From NCBI GenBank assembly GCA_032052615.1, contig DAMBWF010000006.1:160145-224144 (forward strand): a stretch of 64,000 nucleotides of DNA, written 5' to 3'. This stretch comes from Pseudomonas_T sp032052615 (GTDB lineage Bacteria; Pseudomonadota; Gammaproteobacteria; Pseudomonadales; Pseudomonadaceae). Position 1 is the first letter of the stretch. Every line of letters starts with the position of its first letter. Positions 50,271 to 59,999 of this stretch are shown here, piece by piece. The translations under genes and the position numbers were made by a program. The notes beneath the pieces are model-generated. The model saw only the letters and a list, made by a program, of their open reading frames with translations, had not been told where the DNA came from and did no database searches.

Positions 50271-52957
50271 TGCCCTCGACCGTCCCCTTGCTGCGGACCA
50301 AGCTGTTCCCGCCCGATCACCGGGGGCGGGCCTTGCTACCCCGGCACTGGCTCATCGATCGGCTGTACGCTCACCGGGAAAAGCGAGTGATCCTCCTGAG
50401 TGCGCCGGCCGGCTTCGGCAAGAGCACGGTGCTCAGTCAACTGCGCGAGCGGCTGCACCGAAGCGGCGCGCGGGTCGCCTGGCTCACCTGCGACGAGCGC
50501 GACAGCGAGCCGCCGCGCCTGCTGCAATATGTGGCGGCCGCCATTGGCGATGCCTTCCCCGGGTTCGGCCGGCACGCGGAACGGTTGTTGCGGGGCGACG
50601 TCAGGCTGCCCCTGGAGCGGGTACTGGATGCCTACCTCGCCGAACTGGGCCGCCTCGAAGGGGAGCTGTATGTGTTCCTCGACGACTTCCATCGGGTCAT
50701 CTACACGGACCTCGAACACTGCGTCCATTACCTGGTCGAGCGCCTGCCCGATTCCGTGCACCTGATCGTCAGCACCCGTTTCAGCCCCCGGGCGACCCTC
50801 TCGCCCGACTATATCTGTGTGGTCTATGCCGACGACCTGCGGCTGCGGCCGGAGGAAACGGCGCGCTACCTGCTCGAACTCAAGCGCTTCGACCTGCGAC
50901 AGAGCGAAATCGACCTGCTGCATGCCCGTACCGAGGGCTGGATCACCGCCTTGCACCTGGCCAGCCTCGCCCTGGCCCGTCACCCCGACCGGAGCGCGTT
51001 TCTGGCGGGCCTCTCCGGGACCGAGCGCAACATCGCCGACTACCTGGCCGAAGACGTGTTCAGTCGGCTCCCGGGCGACGTACAGACCTTTTTGGAGCAG
51101 ACCTCGGTCCTCGACGAATTCTGTCCCGACCTGTGCGATGCCCTCACCGGCCGCGACGACGCGCGGGACACCGTGGGACGCCTGCGGGCCGAGCAATTGT
51201 TCATCATCCCCCTGGACGGCCAAGGCGAGTGGTTCCGCTACCACCACCTGTTCGCCGAATTCCTCCAGGGGCGGTTGAGAGGCGCGCGGGGCAGCGCGGC
51301 GCTGCTGTTGGCGGCGGCGCGCTGGTGCGAGCGCCACGGGCAACCCGATCGCGGGGTGAAGTATGCGTTGCGCAGCGGCGACTACCCCGAGGCGGCCGCC
51401 ATGCTGGAGCGCCTGGGCGCCTGGATCGTGGCCGGCAATCGCATCCATGACCTCCTGTCCCTGCTCAACCAGGTACCCGCCGAAGTCATCCGCCAGTGGC
51501 CGGTGTTCCAGTTGTTCTACACCTGGAAGCTGGCCTTCGAGCAGAAATTCCTCGAAGCGGAGGGCATGATCGACGAGGTCGTCGCCCGTCTGCTGGCGGA
51601 CCGGGACAAGGCGTTCCAGCCCGGCATGGCCGAACTGCTGGCGATGGCCAATCTGCTCAAGGCCGTGATGCTGCTCTATCAGGACAAGCTGGACGCTTGC
51701 CTGCAAGTGGTTGGGCTATGCCTGGAGCGGTTGCCCGAGGGGCCCCCGGTCTACCTGGCCAGCCTGCATTGCATCGAGTCCGCCGCCTATGCGTTGCGCG
51801 GAGCGTTCTGCGAGGCCGCCAGGGCCATCGCCCAGACCCGGAATAGCCTGGCCCTGGCGCGCAGTGAAAACCTTGGAGTCATCACCAGCCTGGTGGAGGC
51901 GCTGATCTGCAAGGAGCGCGGCGATCTGGTCCAGGCCCAGGCCATCGTCGAGGCCGAATGCCTGCGCATCGTCCGCCTGTTCGGCCCCCATAGTCCGGTC
52001 TACGCACCCCTGGTGCTGGTGCGCGCCGACCTGCTGTACGAGCGCGACCGCCACCGGTCGATCCTGGACGAGTTGCCGGAGGCGCTGAACCGACCGGATG
52101 TCCCGACGCCCTTGGAGCTGCTCGCCCGTGGCCGCCTGGTGATCGACCGGGCGAGCTTCTTCGAAGGCGATACCGAGCCGGCGCTGGCCCGCCTGGAGGC
52201 CTGGCTGGACGGCCTGCAAGGCCCTGGCAACGAGCGCGCGTTCGCCCTGGGCGCCCACTTCCGTATCCAGCAATTGCTTTGGCTGCGTCGTATCGGCGAG
52301 GCGGAGCGGGCCTGCCAGCAGTTGCGCCGGCACCTGGCCGAGTTGCCCGCCGGGCGCTACCAGGACGTGCATGCGACCCTGGCCTTGAGCGAGGCGCGGC
52401 TCGCCCTGGTCCAGGGCCATCCCGAGCGGGCGCGGCTCAGCCTGGAGGAGTGCCTGGCCCGGCAGACTTCTGAATACCAGCGCGACCGGCGGTTGCGCAT
52501 GTCGCTGCTGCTGGCGGTGGCCTATTGGCGGTTGGGACGGGAAGAACGGGCCTTCGGTCTGTTCCGCTCGACCCTGGAAGAAACCTGGAACGGTGGCTAT
52601 CGGCGTCTGCTGCTGGACGATGCGCTCTGGCTGTTGCCCCTCTGGAATGCCTGGATGGTCCACGCGCCGGCCCTGGTGCCCGTTTGGGCCGGGTTCGTCG
52701 AGCGCCTGCGAGCGCAATGCCGGACGCTGGCGGTCGACCCGCAGGTCTTCGAGGCGCCGGCCTTCTCGCCTCGGGAGCGCAGCATCCTGCGGCTGGTGGC
52801 GGCCGGGATGGCCAACCGCGAGATCGCCCGTACCGTCCATTTGTCCGAGGCCACCATCAAGTGGCACCTGCACAAGCTGTTCGCCAAGCTGAGCGTGCGC
52901 AGCCGCACTCAGGCGGTCCGGGAAGGCAAGCGCCTGGGGTTGTTGGGGGACGGATAA
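50270..52957 (+). CDS. LAL-type (MalT-like) LuxR regulator B
   Basis: An 895-residue paralogue of the preceding regulator: Walker A SAPAGFGKS (residues 44-52), Walker B LYVFLDDFHR, a TPR-like centre and the LuxR domain (FSPRERSILRLVAAGMANRE, then ATIKWHLHKLF). The ATG at 50270 shares bases with the upstream TGA (TGATG) and has GGAGG four bases before; the GTG three bases earlier is too close to that site. Two coupled LAL regulators of almost equal length probably act together. It corresponds to PA1760. Confidence 0.92.
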   Translation: MPSTVPLLRTKLFPPDHRGRALLPRHWLIDRLYAHREKRVILLSAPAGFGKSTVLSQLRERLHRSGARVAWLTCDERDSEPPRLLQYVAAAIGDAFPGFGRHAERLLRGDVRLPLERVLDAYLAELGRLEGELYVFLDDFHRVIYTDLEHCVHYLVERLPDSVHLIVSTRFSPRATLSPDYICVVYADDLRLRPEETARYLLELKRFDLRQSEIDLLHARTEGWITALHLASLALARHPDRSAFLAGLSGTERNIADYLAEDVFSRLPGDVQTFLEQTSVLDEFCPDLCDALTGRDDARDTVGRLRAEQLFIIPLDGQGEWFRYHHLFAEFLQGRLRGARGSAALLLAAARWCERHGQPDRGVKYALRSGDYPEAAAMLERLGAWIVAGNRIHDLLSLLNQVPAEVIRQWPVFQLFYTWKLAFEQKFLEAEGMIDEVVARLLADRDKAFQPGMAELLAMANLLKAVMLLYQDKLDACLQVVGLCLERLPEGPPVYLASLHCIESAAYALRGAFCEAARAIAQTRNSLALARSENLGVITSLVEALICKERGDLVQAQAIVEAECLRIVRLFGPHSPVYAPLVLVRADLLYERDRHRSILDELPEALNRPDVPTPLELLARGRLVIDRASFFEGDTEPALARLEAWLDGLQGPGNERAFALGAHFRIQQLLWLRRIGEAERACQQLRRHLAELPAGRYQDVHATLALSEARLALVQGHPERARLSLEECLARQTSEYQRDRRLRMSLLLAVAYWRLGREERAFGLFRSTLEETWNGGYRRLLLDDALWLLPLWNAWMVHAPALVPVWAGFVERLRAQCRTLAVDPQVFEAPAFSPRERSILRLVAAGMANREIARTVHLSEATIKWHLHKLFAKLSVRSRTQAVREGKRLGLLGDG

Positions 52958-53041
52958 CGCGAGCGACGCGAGCCGCTCGGAAGGGCGGCCCCGCGGGGCC
53001 GTTTCGACGCGGGCGGCCCGCCTCGGGCTAGGGCCCTGCCG

Positions 53042-53539
53042 TCAGGCGCGGCGCCGGAACAGCGGCAGCGGCTGGTCGCTGGACGCCTGGTAGACCTCGG
53101 AGAAGTCGTCGAAGCCCTTGAGGGCGTCTTCGGGATCGCGGTCCTCGCGCAAGGCGAAGGCGTCGAACCCGCAGCGTCGCAGGGCGAACAACTGGTCCCG
53201 CAGGATATCGCCCATGGCCCGCACCTCGCCCCGGTAGCCGTAGCGCTGGCGGAGCAGGTAGGCGGTGGAGGCATGGCGACCATCGGTGAAGCTGGGGAAG
53301 TTCAGCGCGATCACCTGGAAATGCTGTAGCTGGTCGGCGATCTCCTCGATCTCCTCGCCGGCCTCCAGCCACACGCCGAGCCCCCCGTCCCGCGCCTTCA
53401 ACGCATGGGCGTGGTCGCGCCACAGCGCCAGGGGCACGATCACGTCGTCGCAGTTGGACAACCCGTCCAGGGTGGCGTCCGGAGGCAGGGTGTGCCAGGT
53501 CTCGTCGATGATCCGGCCGTCCTTAATGATTCGCTGCAT
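53042..53539 (-). CDS. DUF934 sulfur-assimilation protein
   Basis: A 165-residue protein of the DUF934 family, almost always encoded after cysI in pseudomonads and regarded as an accessory of sulfite or oxidised-sulfur reduction; its biochemical role is unproven. The segment VIALNFPSFTDGRHASTAYLL... is the family hallmark (seen at about residues 75-95). It overlaps the end of cysI by 17 bases. The ATG at 53539 follows AAGGAG at eight bases and is preferred to the GTG two codons earlier. Confidence 0.88.
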   Translation of the reverse strand: MQRIIKDGRIIDETWHTLPPDATLDGLSNCDDVIVPLALWRDHAHALKARDGGLGVWLEAGEEIEEIADQLQHFQVIALNFPSFTDGRHASTAYLLRQRYGYRGEVRAMGDILRDQLFALRRCGFDAFALREDRDPEDALKGFDDFSEVYQASSDQPLPLFRRRA

Positions 53540-55181
53540 ACACACGCTCCTTGAAGGGGTCGATGCCGACGCGGCGGAAGGTATCGAGGAAGCGCTCGTC
53601 CTCGGTGCGGTTCTCCACGTAGACCGCGATGATCCTGTCGATCACCTCGGCCATCTCGTCCTGGGCGAAGGATGGGCCGAGGATTTGTGCCAGGCTGGCA
53701 TCGCGCCCGGCGCTGCCGCCGAGGGACACCTGGTAGAACTCCTGGCCCTTCTTGTCCACCCCGAGGATGCCGATATGGCCCACGTGATGATGGCCGCAGG
53801 CGTTCATGCAGCCGGAAATGTTCAGGTCCAGGTCGCCGATATCGAACAGGTAGTCGAGGTCGTCGAAGCGCCGCTGGATAGCCTCGGCCACCGGGATCGA
53901 CTTGGCGTTGGCCAGGGAGCAGAAATCCCCGCCGGGGCAGCAGATCACATCGGTCAGCAGGCCCACGTTGGGGGTGGCGAAGCCGGACTCGCGCAGTTCG
54001 CCCCAGAGTTCGAACAGGCGGGCCTGCTCCACGTCGGCCAGGATGATGTTCTGTTCGTGGGAGTTGCGCACCTCGCCGAAGCTGTAACGGTCGGCGAGAT
54101 CGGCCAGGGCGTCCAGTTGCTTGTCGGTGATGTCACCCGGCGCGCCGCCGGTGGGTTTCAGGGACAGGGTCACGGCGGCGTAGCCGGGTTTCTTGTGGGC
54201 CACCACGTTGCGCGCCCGCCAGCGGGCGAAGCCCGGGTGCTCGGCGTCCAGGCGGGCGAGGGCGGCGTCCTGGTCGTCCAGAACCTTGTAGGCCGGGTCG
54301 ACGAAATGCCGGGACACCCGCCGCACTTCGGCCTCGGTGAGGGTCAGCGGGCCGTCCTTGAGGTGGGCCCACTCGGCGTGCACGCGCTCGGCGAACACTT
54401 CTGGGGTCAGCGCCTTCACCAGGATCTTGATCCGCGCCTTGTACTTGTTATCGCGCCGCCCGTAGCGGTTGTAGACCCGGAGGATCGCTTCCAGGTAGGA
54501 CAGCAGGTGCCGCCAGGGCAGGAATTCGTTGATGAAGCTGCCGACGATGGGGGTACGCCCCAGGCCGCCGCCCACCGAGACGCGGAAACCCAGCTCGCCG
54601 GCATCGTCGTACAGCGCCTCCAGGCCGATATCATGGACCTCGATGGCCGCGCGATCCTGGGCCGCGCCGTTCACCGCGATCTTGAACTTGCGGGGCAGGT
54701 GGGCGAACTCCGGGTGGAAGGTGGACCATTGGCGGATGATCTCGCACCACGGCCGTGGATCGACCCGCTCGTCCCGGGCGACGCCGGCGAACTGGTCGGT
54801 GGTGGTGTTGCGGATGCAGTTGCCGCTGGTCTGGATGGCATGCATCTGCACGGTAGCCAGTTCGGCGAGGATTTCCGGCACGTCCTCCAAGGCGGGCCAG
54901 TTGAACTGGACGTTCTGCCGGGTGCTGATATGGGCGTAGCCCTTGTCGTAGTCGCGAGCGATCTGTGCCAGCTTGCGCACTTGGCGCGAGGAAAGCAGGC
55001 CATAGGGAACGGCGATCCGCAGCATGGGCGCATAGCGCTGGATATAGAGGCCGTTCTGCAAGCGCAGGGGCCGGTATTCCTCGCCCGACAGTTCGCCTGC
55101 CAGGTAACGCCGGGTCTGATCGCGGAACTGCTTGACGCGGTCCTCGACGATCCGTTGATCGTACTCGTCGTATACGTACAT
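53523..55181 (-). CDS. cysI: sulfite reductase hemoprotein
   Basis: Reduces sulfite to sulfide with siroheme and a [4Fe-4S] cluster. The 552-residue protein has two ferredoxin-like/siroheme repeats. The cluster cysteines lie in CCPGGDFCSLANAK and SGCMNACGHHH. It belongs to the monomeric ferredoxin-type nitrite/sulfite reductase group found in pseudomonads (PA1838) rather than needing a CysJ flavoprotein, and none is encoded nearby. Coupled to the DUF934 gene by overlap. Confidence 0.95.
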   Translation of the reverse strand: MYVYDEYDQRIVEDRVKQFRDQTRRYLAGELSGEEYRPLRLQNGLYIQRYAPMLRIAVPYGLLSSRQVRKLAQIARDYDKGYAHISTRQNVQFNWPALEDVPEILAELATVQMHAIQTSGNCIRNTTTDQFAGVARDERVDPRPWCEIIRQWSTFHPEFAHLPRKFKIAVNGAAQDRAAIEVHDIGLEALYDDAGELGFRVSVGGGLGRTPIVGSFINEFLPWRHLLSYLEAILRVYNRYGRRDNKYKARIKILVKALTPEVFAERVHAEWAHLKDGPLTLTEAEVRRVSRHFVDPAYKVLDDQDAALARLDAEHPGFARWRARNVVAHKKPGYAAVTLSLKPTGGAPGDITDKQLDALADLADRYSFGEVRNSHEQNIILADVEQARLFELWGELRESGFATPNVGLLTDVICCPGGDFCSLANAKSIPVAEAIQRRFDDLDYLFDIGDLDLNISGCMNACGHHHVGHIGILGVDKKGQEFYQVSLGGSAGRDASLAQILGPSFAQDEMAEVIDRIIAVYVENRTEDERFLDTFRRVGIDPFKERVYAANH

Positions 55182-55579
55182 AGGGGTCCTGTTTTCAGGC
55201 TTATCGCGGCTTGTCGGCGCGCACGGTCACGCACTCCTCACGGAGTGGGCGACGATAGCAGCTCGTATTTATGCGCAAAAGTGATGTTTAAGAATATCGA
55301 AAGAACAGAATCGATATAAAAACCAAGCCGTCAAACAGGTTTTTGAGCCTTCTTAGTCGTCAGGCAACGCTGACTTTTGTCGCTCCGGACGAGGCGGCGG
55401 CGTATCGACATGCGCGCCCCGCCGGAGAGAACGAAGCCGGCGAAGCCCCCCGCCGATTCGGTTCGCTCGCCACCGTATCGGTTTCGAGGCGAGCGTGGGC
55501 CCCGGTATCCGGCGGCGTGACGCGCCGGTCGAGGCCGACGCATTCCACGCGTTGCTGACCGGGCGCGCCGGCGCGGGGG
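55182..55579. other. cysI upstream region
   Basis: About 400 bases without a gene. The part from 55255 to 55330 is strongly AT-rich and holds the inverted repeat listed below; the remainder is GC-rich with no feature recognised. Confidence 0.55.
55294..55317. promoter_or_regulatory. inverted repeat upstream of cysI (CysB-site candidate)
   Basis: ATATCGA and TCGATAT are perfect complements 10 bases apart, 113-136 bases upstream of the cysI ATG in an AT-rich stretch. Position and AT content suit a CysB activation site. Confidence 0.4.
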
Positions 55580-56341
55580 TCAGATGGCCGTCGCGCCGCC
55601 GTCCACCGCCAGGGTATGGCCCGTGGTGAAGCCCGCCTGGTCGCAGCAGAGGTAGAGCACGGCGGCGGCGATTTCCTCCACGGTGCCCAGGCGCCCCACC
55701 GGATGCATCTTCGCCGCGTAGTCCGCCTTGCGCGGATCGGCCTCGTAGGCGCGGCGGAACATATCGGTGTCGATCACCGCCGGGCACACGGCGTTCACCC
55801 GGATGCCCTTCTTGGCGTACTCGATGGCCGCCGACTTGGTCAGGCCCACCACGGCGTGCTTGGAGGCGCTATAGATGCTCATCTTCGGCGCCGCCCCCAG
55901 CCCGGCCACCGAGGCGGTGTTGACGATGGCGCCGCCCCCTTGGGCGAGCAGGGCGGGAAGCTGGTGCTTCATGCACAACCAGACGCCCTTGACGTTGACG
56001 CCCATGATGGCGTCGAACTCCGCTTCGCTACCCTCGGCGAGCCGGTGCTGCTCGATCTCGATCCCGGCGTTGTTGAAGGCGTAGTCCAACCGGCCATAAG
56101 CATTCAAGGTCGCCGCCACCAGGGCGGCGACCTCGGCGTCCCGGGTCACGTCGCAGCGCACGAACAGCGCCTCGCCACCCGTCTCGCGGATCGCCGCCAC
56201 GGTGGCCTCGCCCCCGGCGGGGTCGATGTCCGACACCACCACCCGCAGCCCCTCGCTCGCGAAGGCGCGCGCCGTGGCGCGGCCGATACCGGCGCCCGCG
56301 CCGGTGACCAGGGCGACACGCCCCGAAAAACTCATGCCCAT
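55580..56341 (-). CDS. short-chain dehydrogenase/reductase
   Basis: A 253-residue classical SDR. NAD(P)-binding GAGAGIGR near residue 15, NNAG, and the catalytic Ser and YSASK (Tyr, Lys) are intact. The ending FTTGHTLAVDGGATA is typical. An Asp after strand beta-2 (VVVSDID) suggests NAD+ rather than NADP+. The start at 56341 (MGMSFSG) has AGAGGA upstream; MSFSG two codons later is an alternative. Substrate unknown. It is divergent from the medium-chain reductase gene. Confidence 0.85.
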   Translation of the reverse strand: MGMSFSGRVALVTGAGAGIGRATARAFASEGLRVVVSDIDPAGGEATVAAIRETGGEALFVRCDVTRDAEVAALVAATLNAYGRLDYAFNNAGIEIEQHRLAEGSEAEFDAIMGVNVKGVWLCMKHQLPALLAQGGGAIVNTASVAGLGAAPKMSIYSASKHAVVGLTKSAAIEYAKKGIRVNAVCPAVIDTDMFRRAYEADPRKADYAAKMHPVGRLGTVEEIAAAVLYLCCDQAGFTTGHTLAVDGGATAI

Positions 56342-56574
56342 CCGCACAGTCCTCTTGTTGTTCTTTGGCGCCCCGCTTCGCGGAGACGCAACCGAGTCTA
56401 GGGCGAGCCGGGCGCCCGGCGGCAGCACTATCAGGCGTCCGGTGGGCGCATCATCGGCGCGGCTGATCCGTTGGCGATCAGCCTCGTCCATGACGACGCA
56501 TTCCGCTCGCCGACTGACCTTGCCAGCGATGCCGTCCTCCACTATCACGGACGTTTCAACCAAGGAGAGACCCC

Positions 56575-57582
56575 ATGAGCGCACCCCTGAACCGCCGCTT
56601 CCTGCTGGCCAAGCGCCCTGTCGGCGCCGCCAACCGCGACACCTTCTCCTATGTGGAGGAATCGCTCGGGCAGCCGCAGGAGGGCCAGGTCCTGGTGGAG
56701 AACCTCTACCTGTCCCTGGACCCGGCCATGCGCGGCTGGATGAACGAAGGCAAGTCCTACATCGCGCCGGTGGGTATTGGTGACGTGATGCGCGCGCTTG
56801 GCGTCGGGCGAGTCATCGCCTCGCGGCACCCCGACTTCGTCGAGGGCGATCACGTCAGCGGCGCCCTTGGCGTGCAGGACTACTTCCTCGGCGAGGGCAA
56901 GGGGCTGCACAAGGTAGACCCCAACCGCGCGCCGCTGCCCCTGTACCTTTCCGCCCTCGGCATGACCGGCATGACCGCCTATTTCGCCCTGCTGGAAGTG
57001 GGCGCGCCGAAGGCCGGGGAGACCGTGCTGATTTCCGGGGCGGCCGGAGCGGTAGGCAGCGTGGCCGGGCAAATCGCCCGCCTCAAAGGCTGCCGGGTGG
57101 TGGGCATCGCCGGGGGCGCCGAGAAGTGCCGCTACTTGGTGGAGGAACTGGGGTTCGATGCCGCCATCGACTACCGGCAGGGCGATTTGGCCGCCGCCCT
57201 CAAGCGGGAGTGCCCGAAGGGCATCGACGTGTACTTCGATAACGTCGGCGGCGACATCCTCGACGCGGCGCTGACCCGGCTGGCCTTCAGGGCGCGGGTG
57301 GTGATCTGCGGCGCCATCAGCCAGTACAACAACGAAGAAGCCGTGAAGGGGCCGGCCAATTATTTGTCGCTGCTGGTCAACCGCGCGCGGATGGAAGGCT
57401 TCGTGGTGATGGACCACGCGGCGAAGTTTGGCGAGGCGGCCCGGGAAATGGCCGGCTGGCTGGCCGACGGGCGCTTGAAGAGCAAGGAGCACATCGTCGA
57501 GGGACTGGAGACTTTCCCCGAGACCCTGAACAAGCTGTTCACCGGTGAGAACCTCGGCAAGCTGGTGCTCAAGGTCCGCTGA
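56575..57582 (+). CDS. NADP-dependent medium-chain oxidoreductase, CurA/PTGR-like
   Basis: A 335-residue zinc-free MDR enzyme. The N-terminus (NRRFLLAKRPVGAANRDTF) and YLSLDPAMRGWMN are typical of the leukotriene B4 dehydrogenase/CurA group that reduces alpha,beta-unsaturated ketones. The Rossmann motif is GAAGAVGSVAGQIA. It is divergent from the SDR, separated by 233 bases. Substrate unknown. Confidence 0.88.
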   Translation: MSAPLNRRFLLAKRPVGAANRDTFSYVEESLGQPQEGQVLVENLYLSLDPAMRGWMNEGKSYIAPVGIGDVMRALGVGRVIASRHPDFVEGDHVSGALGVQDYFLGEGKGLHKVDPNRAPLPLYLSALGMTGMTAYFALLEVGAPKAGETVLISGAAGAVGSVAGQIARLKGCRVVGIAGGAEKCRYLVEELGFDAAIDYRQGDLAAALKRECPKGIDVYFDNVGGDILDAALTRLAFRARVVICGAISQYNNEEAVKGPANYLSLLVNRARMEGFVVMDHAAKFGEAAREMAGWLADGRLKSKEHIVEGLETFPETLNKLFTGENLGKLVLKVR

Positions 57583-57587
57583 GAAGG

Positions 57588-57611
57588 GGAGCCGGGCGGG
57601 CGCCCGGCTCC
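57588..57611. terminator. GC-rich hairpin between convergent genes
   Basis: GGAGCCGGGCG and CGCCCGGCTCC pair perfectly over 11 bases around a two-base centre, between the reductase and pyrF. There is no T-run on either side, so its role as an intrinsic terminator is uncertain. Confidence 0.45.
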
Positions 57612-57619
57612 GCGTCGGT

Positions 57620-58318
57620 TCACGCCAGCTCGGCGACGATGGCGGCCAGGGCCGTGGCCGGATCGGCGGCCTGGCTGATGGGGCGGCCGATCACCAGGTA
57701 GTCCGAGCCGCGCTCCAGGGCCTGGCGCGGCGTGAGAATCCGCCGCTGGTCGTCCTGGGCGCTGCCGGCCGGGCGGATGCCCGGGGTGACGAGGCTCAGG
57801 CCCGGATGGGCGCGCTTCAACGCATCGGCTTCCTGAGCCGAGCACACCAGCCCGTCCAGGCCGGCCTTTTCCGCCAGGGCGGCGAGACGCAGGACCTGCT
57901 CCTCGGGCTCCACGTCCAGGCCGATACCCGCCAAATCCTCGCGTTCCATGCTGGTCAGCACCGTCACGCCGATCAGCAGCGGCACCGGCCCGCCCATCTT
58001 GTCCAGCGCCTCGCGGCAGGCCGCCATCATGCGCAGGCCGCCGGAGCAGTGCACGTTGACCATCCACACGCCCATGTCCGCCGCCGCGCGCACGGCCATC
58101 GCGGTGGTATTGGGGATATCGTGGAATTTCAGGTCGAGGAACACTTCGAAACCGCGCTCATGCAACACCTGGACGATGCCGGCGGCGCAACGGGTGAATA
58201 GCTCCTTGCCCACCTTGACCCGGCACAGGCGGGGGTCCAGGCGATCGGCGAGGGCAAGGGCGGCGTCGCGAGTGGGGAAGTCCAGGGCGACGATGATCGG
58301 AGTCTGGCAGGCGGGCAT
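57620..58318 (-). CDS. pyrF: orotidine 5'-phosphate decarboxylase
   Basis: The last step of UMP synthesis. The 232-residue protein has the catalytic DLKFHDIPNT (Asp-Lys-x-x-Asp), the VKVGKELF lysine and the phosphate-binding TPGIRP...DYLVIGRPI region. Length is normal. It converges on the reductase gene. Confidence 0.96.
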   Translation of the reverse strand: MPACQTPIIVALDFPTRDAALALADRLDPRLCRVKVGKELFTRCAAGIVQVLHERGFEVFLDLKFHDIPNTTAMAVRAAADMGVWMVNVHCSGGLRMMAACREALDKMGGPVPLLIGVTVLTSMEREDLAGIGLDVEPEEQVLRLAALAEKAGLDGLVCSAQEADALKRAHPGLSLVTPGIRPAGSAQDDQRRILTPRQALERGSDYLVIGRPISQAADPATALAAIVAELA

Positions 58319-58604
58319 GAGGGCTCTCGGGGCAGGGCGGAATCGGCGCGCATTGTAGCGGAAGGCCCGCGCCCTGCCGATCCGCCGCCCAGCGATCCGC
58401 GCTTTGGATACCCCGGGCCGCTCGGCAGCGCGCCGCTGGCGATGAATGCCTCGACTGCGGCGGTCCGCAGGGGCGGGGCGACCGCCACCGGAGCGCCTGG
58501 GCGAAGAACGCTAATCGAGCGGAGCGGCGGGCCGGCGATTCCCTGCCGAGGCGCCGGTGCGGCTATGCTGAGGGCATCCGTGGTACCGCCCGCAGGAGGA
58601 TGCG

Positions 58605-59999
58605 ATGTCCTATCGAACCGTCGTCGGCAGTCAGACCCATCGCTTCGCCGACCTGAAGGCCGTGCTGGCCAAGGCCAGTCCGGCCCGTTCCGGCGATTAC
58701 CTCGCCGGCCTCGGGGCGGCCACCTACGAGGAGCGCATGGCGGCGAAGATGGTGTTGGCGGACCTGCCGCTGCGCACCTTTATCAATGAGGCGCTGATTC
58801 CCTACGAGACCGACGAGGTCACCCGGTTGATCCTCGACCGCCACGATGCGGCGGCCTTCGCCCCCATCGCCCACCTGACCGTGGGCGACTTTCGCGACTG
58901 GCTGCTGCTGGACGGTACCGACAGCGCGACGCTGGCGGCGGTCGCCCCGGGCATCACCCCGGAAATGGCGGCGGCGGTGAGCAAGCTGATGCGCAACCAG
59001 GACCTGATTCTCGCGGCCCGGAAATGCCGGGTGGAGACCCGCTTCCGCAACACCCTCGGCTTGCCGGGCCGGCTCTCGGTGCGCCTGCAACCCAACCACC
59101 CCACCGACGACGTGCGCGGCATCGCCGCCAGCCTGCTGGACGGCCTGCTCTACGGCTCCGGGGACGCGGTGGTGGGCATCAACCCCGCGAGCGACTCGTT
59201 GCCGACCTTGATGCGCCTGTGGCGGATGATGGACGAGGTGCGCCAGCACTTCGAAATCCCGATGCAGAGCTGCGTGCTCACCCATGTCACCACCCAGATC
59301 CAGGCCATCGAGGCGGGCGCGCCGGTGGACTTGGTGTTCCAATCCATCGCCGGCACCGAGAAAACTAACGCCAGCTTCGGCGTGACCCTGTCGCTGCTAC
59401 GGGAGGCGCGGGACGCCGCCCTCGCCCTGGGGCGCGGCACCCTCGGTGACAACGTCATGTACTTCGAGACCGGCCAGGGCAGCGCGCTGTCCGCCGACGG
59501 CCACCATGGCGTCGACCAGCAGACCTGCGAGGCGCGGGCCTATGCGGTGGCCCGGGAATTCAAGCCGCTGCTGACCAACACCGTGGTGGGCTTCATCGGC
59601 CCGGAATACCTTTACGACGGCAAGCAGATCATCCGCGCCGGCCTGGAAGATCACTTCTGCGCCAAGCTGCTGGGCGTGCCCATGGGCTGCGACGTCTGCT
59701 ACACCAACCATGCCGAGGCCGACCAGGACGACATGGACACCCTGCTGACCCTGCTGGGCGCGGCGGGTATCACCTTCATCATGGGCATCCCGGGGGCCGA
59801 CGACATCATGCTCAACTACCAGAGCACCTCGTTCCACGACGCCCTCTACTTGCGCAGCGTGCTGGGCTTGCGCCGCGCGCCGGAGTTCGAGGCCTGGCTG
59901 GAGCGCATGGCGATCACCGAGCCCTCCGGGCGCTTGCGCGATATCGGTCGTGGCCATCGCCTGTTGCGGCAATTGCCGACGTTGTCGGGGGCGGCATGA
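58605..59999 (+). CDS. eutB: ethanolamine ammonia-lyase large subunit
   Basis: The 464-residue catalytic TIM-barrel subunit of the coenzyme-B12 enzyme that converts ethanolamine to acetaldehyde and ammonia. Family segments include VRLQPNHPTDDVRG, ETGQGSALSADGHHGVDQQT and MGIPGADDIMLNYQSTSFHD. It has GGAGG before the ATG and overlaps eutC by four bases. No microcompartment shell, EutA reactivase or transporter gene is in the window, as is usual for Pseudomonas. Confidence 0.97.
   Translation: MSYRTVVGSQTHRFADLKAVLAKASPARSGDYLAGLGAATYEERMAAKMVLADLPLRTFINEALIPYETDEVTRLILDRHDAAAFAPIAHLTVGDFRDWLLLDGTDSATLAAVAPGITPEMAAAVSKLMRNQDLILAARKCRVETRFRNTLGLPGRLSVRLQPNHPTDDVRGIAASLLDGLLYGSGDAVVGINPASDSLPTLMRLWRMMDEVRQHFEIPMQSCVLTHVTTQIQAIEAGAPVDLVFQSIAGTEKTNASFGVTLSLLREARDAALALGRGTLGDNVMYFETGQGSALSADGHHGVDQQTCEARAYAVAREFKPLLTNTVVGFIGPEYLYDGKQIIRAGLEDHFCAKLLGVPMGCDVCYTNHAEADQDDMDTLLTLLGAAGITFIMGIPGADDIMLNYQSTSFHDALYLRSVLGLRRAPEFEAWLERMAITEPSGRLRDIGRGHRLLRQLPTLSGAA

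Noticed and set aside
53265..55319. Plus-strand frame of over 680 codons opposite cysI
   Set aside because: Shadow of cysI; cysI carries all cluster ligands and the correct length.
57588..57611. REP-like repeat
   Set aside because: Only one copy was noticed in the window; it is more simply a hairpin between convergent genes.
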